Source: Alphaproteobacteria bacterium (GTDB lineage: Bacteria; Pseudomonadota; Alphaproteobacteria; UBA9219; RFNS01). Taken from it: 57,490 nt of DNA. The notes beneath the pieces were generated by a model. The model saw only the letters and a program-made list of their open reading frames with translations, did not search any database and was not told the origin of the DNA. How positions within the stretch are numbered: the stretch's first letter is position 1; each line of letters begins with the position of its first letter. The translations under genes were made by a program, and so were the position numbers. The stretch spans positions 1 to 57,490 of the forward strand of contig WGMR01000004.1 of the NCBI GenBank assembly GCA_016124955.1. Direction: 5' to 3'. Below, one piece after another: positions 53,859 to 57,490 of the stretch.

Positions 53859-54782
53859 ATGAATCTGACCCCCTGCGTTAAGGAAATCCTCGGCTGGTAT
53901 GAAGGCGAAAGCGCCAAGGTCAAGGAAAACCTCGCCCGCATTCTCATGACCGGCAAGCTCGGCGGCACCGGCAAAATGGTGATTTTGCCGGTCGATCAGG
54001 GCTTCGAACACGGCCCCGCGCGCAGCTTCGCCATGAACCCCGCCGCCTACGACCCCCACTATCACTACCAGCTGGCGGTTGATGCGGGGCTTAACGCCTA
54101 TGCCGCGCCGCTCGGCCCGCTCGAACAGGGTTGCGAAACCTTTGCAGGCAAGATCCCGACTATCCTGAAACTCAACAGCGCCAATAGCCTTTCGCGCGGC
54201 AAGGAAGCGCCGGATCAGGCGATCACCGGCAGCGTGGACGATGCCGTGCGCATGGGCTGCGCCGCGATCGGCTTCACCATCTATCCCGGTTCCGACGTTA
54301 TGTATAACCAGTTCGAGGAATTCCGTGATCTTTCGCGCGAAGCGAAAAGCAAGGGCCTTGCGTCCGTGCTTTGGTCCTACCCGCGCGGCGGCGATCTTTC
54401 CAAGGACGGCGAGCTGGCGATCGACGTCATCAGCTACGGCGCGCATATGGCTGCGCTGCTGGGCGCCAGCATCATCAAGGTCAAGCTGCCTTCCGCGCAC
54501 CTCGAGCAAAAGGAGGCGCGCAAGGTCTATGAAGCGCAGAACATCGATATCGAAACCCAGGCACAGCGCGTCGCGCATGTCATGCAGTGCTGCTTTGCGG
54601 GCAAGCGGCTTGTGGTGTTTTCCGGCGGCGCCGCCAAGGGCGCGGACAGCGTCTATGAAGACGCCAAGGCGATCAAGGCGGGCGGCGGCAACGGTTCGAT
54701 CATCGGCCGCAACAGCTTCCAGCGCCCGCGCGAGGAAGCCTTGAAGTTGCTTGGCGATATCATTACCATCTATCAAAGCTAG
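53859..54782 (+). CDS. Class I fructose-bisphosphate aldolase (DhnA/FbaB type)
   Basis: The enzyme cleaves fructose 1,6-bisphosphate reversibly through a Schiff base. The 307-residue product starts after CCGGAG. It shows VILPVDQGFEHGPARSF, IKVKLPSAH with the Schiff-base lysine, VVFSGGAAKGAD and GSIIGRNSFQR, which together define the archaeal/DhnA-type class I family. It is divergent from the pilin-like gene, with promoters in the 142 nt between them. Confidence 0.93.
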   Translation: MNLTPCVKEILGWYEGESAKVKENLARILMTGKLGGTGKMVILPVDQGFEHGPARSFAMNPAAYDPHYHYQLAVDAGLNAYAAPLGPLEQGCETFAGKIPTILKLNSANSLSRGKEAPDQAITGSVDDAVRMGCAAIGFTIYPGSDVMYNQFEEFRDLSREAKSKGLASVLWSYPRGGDLSKDGELAIDVISYGAHMAALLGASIIKVKLPSAHLEQKEARKVYEAQNIDIETQAQRVAHVMQCCFAGKRLVVFSGGAAKGADSVYEDAKAIKAGGGNGSIIGRNSFQRPREEALKLLGDIITIYQS

Positions 54783-54821
54783 CCGGTTTCATCCGGCGCA
54801 GCATGGTTCCGGAGCCGCCTC

Positions 54822-55217
54822 ATGAACATACAGGTTACATTGTTGTACGCCGGCATCCTTGGCATGCTGCTGGTCATCCTTGGCTTCAACATCACCTATC
54901 ACTGGGTGCGCGTGACCGGACAAGGCCTGCAAACCGATAAAAACATGCGGCGGGCCGAACGGCTTCTTTCAAGCTTCGTCGAATATGTGCCGCTTGCGCT
55001 CGTGCTTATGACGCTGGTCGAATTGCGCGGCGCGCCTTCGGTTATTCTGCACGGGCTCGGCATCGTTCTATGCGTCGCGCGCCTGTTGCACGCCTATGCC
55101 ATGAACCAGGTTACCGGCGCGGGCTTTCTGCGCGCGGTCGGCGCGCAGGGCACCTATCTGGTGCTGATGATCCTCGCCATGGCGTGCGTCTATTACCACG
55201 CCTTCGCCACGCTATAA
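54822..55217 (+). CDS. MAPEG family membrane protein
   Basis: The 131-residue protein has four hydrophobic helices and the family segment RAERLLSSFVEYVPLALVLMTLVELRGAP followed by HGLGIVLCVARLLHAYAMN. MAPEG proteins include glutathione S-transferase-like membrane enzymes, and the bacterial activity is mostly unproven. It starts after GGAG, 39 nt downstream of the aldolase gene, and may be co-transcribed with it. Confidence 0.9.
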   Translation: MNIQVTLLYAGILGMLLVILGFNITYHWVRVTGQGLQTDKNMRRAERLLSSFVEYVPLALVLMTLVELRGAPSVILHGLGIVLCVARLLHAYAMNQVTGAGFLRAVGAQGTYLVLMILAMACVYYHAFATL

Positions 55218-55230
55218 TGGCATCGGCGTC

Positions 55231-55716
55231 ATGATCAATATGGCTCTTGTAAATCCGAAAGAGCTGTTAAAAATATATGCAGAAATTGTCAACGAACTTC
55301 AGCGACGCGGCATTACACGCAGCGCAAACAATCCCGCTGGCGATGTAGCCGAGTTGCTTTTTTGCCGTGCTTTTAATTGGCGGCAAGAAAACAATTCCAA
55401 AGCAGGGTTTGATGCAATCGATGCACAAGGGATGCGGTATCAAATTAAAGCCAGGCGCATAACCACCTATAGCAAATCGCGTCAAATGTCCGCCATACGG
55501 GATCTCGGCGGTGCCCCGTTTGATTTTCTGGCGGGGCTTCTATTCGACGAAAGTTATGAAGTTACGCGCGCCGCAATTATCCCCCGTGTCGTTGTTGTGG
55601 AATGTTCAAAGTATGTAGATCATACCCATAGTCACAGGTTTCTGTTGCGCGATAACATATGGGATGATGTCCGGGTACGTGATGTAACGAAAGAATTGCG
55701 CGCGGTCGTGCTGTAA
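55231..55716 (+). CDS. Low-GC PD-(D/E)xK-like protein (DUF6998-like)
   Basis: The 161-residue protein is visibly AT-richer than its neighbours, with codons such as AAA, ATA and TTA. Residues of about 38-75 give GDVAELLFCRAFNW, AGFDAIDAQGMRYQIKARR, which fits the E...D...QxK pattern of the PD-(D/E)xK nuclease fold, and the middle reads FDFLAGLLFDESYEVTRAAII. That plan resembles DUF6998-type proteins. It starts 13 nt after the MAPEG gene. No modification enzyme is nearby, so a restriction role is unproven. It was probably acquired by transfer. Confidence 0.6.
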   Translation: MINMALVNPKELLKIYAEIVNELQRRGITRSANNPAGDVAELLFCRAFNWRQENNSKAGFDAIDAQGMRYQIKARRITTYSKSRQMSAIRDLGGAPFDFLAGLLFDESYEVTRAAIIPRVVVVECSKYVDHTHSHRFLLRDNIWDDVRVRDVTKELRAVVL

Positions 55717-55734
55717 GAAAAAACGCAAAAACAC

Positions 55735-56850
55735 CTAGGAACCGCCGCCGAACGCGAACTTCGCCATGTCGCGGTAATGCGCGTCCGCGCCGGCGGTAAG
55801 CCGGTGGCGATACCCGCCCAGATGGCCGATGGTCGCCTTCACCTCGCTGCGGCCCGGACCGATGCCGTCGCCCTGCAGCCCGCTCATACTCACATGATCG
55901 AACTTTGAAAAAGCATCCGTCAGCGCCCGCTGGAAGCCGTGCACTTCCATGCCGCCGGGCGGGATATAGACCCAGTGATGATTGCCCGCCAGCTGCGGCA
56001 ATTTAAGGCCGACGACCACATCGTGATCGACAGCGCCTTCGCGCGCGGGCTTGGCGATCGCTTCCAGAAACAGGCGCGCCAGCTGGGCCTTGAGCTTGCC
56101 GGGCGAAGGCGCGGGCTTCACCTTGCCGCCCACGCCCGCCACCGCTTGCCCGCGGTCGAACAAATCCATCGCGCCCAGCGTCATGCCGACATGCGGCAGA
56201 ATTTCGCGGAAATCCCAGTTGCGCTGCACGATCATGTCGGTCATTTTTTCGCGCATCATCGCGCTGACCTCCTCGAGCCACAGCATGTTCACGATCTGCT
56301 GCAACCGTTCTTGCAGAACCTTGTCGAAGACGGCGAGCTCGTCGGTCTTCTTGCTGTCGGCATAGGTTCCTGCGATCGCGACCACAAGCCGGTAGCCCTT
56401 GGAATTCATCTTCTGCATATAAAACATCGAACGTTGGATGCGCTCTACATCCATATCCCACACGGAAATGTTCGGCGCTTCCTGCAAAAGCTCGATCTGG
56501 CGCACGGCCGCCCACTGCAATTGCGGCAGCGGTTCGATCCGTCCGGCCAATACCTCTTCTTTTTTCTGGCGCGGAAACCATGTTTCAATGCAGGCGCCCT
56601 TGGTCACGCGCTGCAGCGATGAAAAACCGGCTACGATAACGCGGCCTTCCTTGCGTTCGGATTCCGCGAGACGCGTAAGATTGATGAAATGGCCGCTATG
56701 GCCCGCAATCGCGCGCGGCCGCATGGCCGAAGGCGCCCGGGATACAGGCTGGGCCGAAGCGCGTTGCCGGCCCGGATTTTGATCCGGCTGCGAAGCCGCT
56801 TGCACGGCATCGCCAGCCCCGCCCGAAATGGGCGCAGTGTCGTCTGACAT
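55735..56850 (-). CDS. Unrecognised cytosolic protein under a TPP riboswitch
   Basis: From the ATG at 56850 (a TTG two codons earlier is possible) the product has 371 residues. It has a disordered Gln/Ala/Pro-rich first 45 residues and a mixed alpha/beta core with RVIVAGFSSLQRV, IELLQEAPNISVWDMDVERI, YRLVVAIAGTYADSKKTDEL and LFDRGQAVAGVGGKV. It ends in a Gly-rich part (HWVYIPPGGMEVHGF). No signal peptide or membrane helix. I cannot assign a family, and it is not ThiC, ThiM, TenA, ThiD, ThiE or a thiamine transporter. The riboswitch suggests a link to thiamine supply or use. Confidence 0.8.
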   Translation of the reverse strand: MSDDTAPISGGAGDAVQAASQPDQNPGRQRASAQPVSRAPSAMRPRAIAGHSGHFINLTRLAESERKEGRVIVAGFSSLQRVTKGACIETWFPRQKKEEVLAGRIEPLPQLQWAAVRQIELLQEAPNISVWDMDVERIQRSMFYMQKMNSKGYRLVVAIAGTYADSKKTDELAVFDKVLQERLQQIVNMLWLEEVSAMMREKMTDMIVQRNWDFREILPHVGMTLGAMDLFDRGQAVAGVGGKVKPAPSPGKLKAQLARLFLEAIAKPAREGAVDHDVVVGLKLPQLAGNHHWVYIPPGGMEVHGFQRALTDAFSKFDHVSMSGLQGDGIGPGRSEVKATIGHLGGYRHRLTAGADAHYRDMAKFAFGGGS

Positions 56851-56932
56851 ATCCAATCCCTTCGCCGGTATGAGCCGGATCAGGTTCGACGGGTATGATC
56901 TCAGCCCCCAAATGGGGACACCCCGTGGTATG
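56848..56932 (-). promoter_or_regulatory. TPP riboswitch (THI element) with the start codon in helix P1
   Basis: Reading minus from 56932, the conserved THI-box core is present in order: ACGGGGTG, GGGGCTGAGATCATACCCG, AACCTGATCCGG, ATACCGGCGAAGGGA. P1 can form between CATACCA (56932-56926) and TGGATATG (56855-56848) with one bulged A. The 3' strand includes the ATG of the downstream gene, and the GAAGGGA ribosome site is inside the aptamer. TPP binding would therefore block initiation directly. The element begins 119 nt before the divergent argB start. Confidence 0.95.
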
Positions 56933-57012
56933 GCCGGATGCTAGGGAAAACGGCGCGCGGCGTCAATGCGGCTATGGTGCGCTGCACCGCGCCCGGCGGG
57001 CCTTTTCAATAA

Positions 57013-57490
<478 letters not shown>

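Overview
The window looks like a chromosomal segment of a free-living, high-GC alphaproteobacterium. Supporting this are a DUF2336 protein, PhaR with a phasin and a PhaC-type synthase, a DUF1674 protein, a TIGR01459-type HAD protein, LpxD beside its own acyl carrier protein and ketosynthase, and a LemA/M48 pair. Most of it is ordinary housekeeping and envelope metabolism. There are no tRNA, rRNA, CRISPR, integrase, transposase or phage structural genes. The window opens inside a fadD-like gene (minus strand) and closes inside argB (plus strand).

Region 1 (about 1-16 kb) is the accessory highlight. Five minus-strand genes (15819 down to 2204) are joined by four successive 4-nt ATGA stop/start overlaps. 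They encode phage-tail-fibre-like surface proteins. The first is a 1956-residue protein with a type IV pilin/pseudopilin-like N-terminus, a GspG-like globular region, seven 22-residue repeats, a long beta-repeat shaft, an inserted C1q-like domain and a self-cleaving endosialidase-type (Peptidase_S74) chaperone. The next three are Sec-secreted fibres with the same chaperone. The fifth ends in a glycine-rich tip instead. A histidine-rich polytopic membrane protein follows 21 nt downstream, so it may belong to the same transcript. At 52.6-53.7 kb a second pilin-like protein with the same unusual leader (EAG-x-x-IGPIL) lies beside a small prepilin peptidase, which suggests one processing system serves both loci. 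I think this is a domesticated, pilus-linked adhesin system rather than a prophage.

Region 2 (16-26 kb): uppP, DUF2336, apt, a possible T-fold (FolB-like) protein, a D,D-carboxypeptidase with a SPOR domain, a phasin with a good promoter and a hairpin leader, small membrane proteins (one frameshifted) and typA.

Region 3 (26-36 kb) concerns envelope polysaccharide and lipid A: gmhA, a HAD phosphatase, a GT4 glycosyltransferase, an ABC-2 polysaccharide exporter whose permease and ATPase genes face each other, and an lpxD-ACP-ketosynthase-LysE-ATPase operon.

Region 4 (36-42 kb): a GGDEF-EAL protein with a degenerate GGDEF, then the polyhydroxyalkanoate locus (phaR; a small PhaE-like ORF overlapping a phaC-like gene by 239 nt in another frame) and acsA.

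Region 5 (42-57 kb): a PIN-like DUF5615 protein, small ORFs, M48/LemA/DUF1674, rpe, a heparinase-like protein, purH, an EamA-like transporter, a CDA-fold deaminase with a basic tail, a solitary secF, the pilin/prepilin-peptidase pair, a class I aldolase, a MAPEG protein, a low-GC PD-(D/E)xK-like protein and an unrecognised gene directly under a TPP riboswitch whose P1 helix contains the start codon. The riboswitch gene and the pilin-anchored fibre operon are the two items most worth following up.
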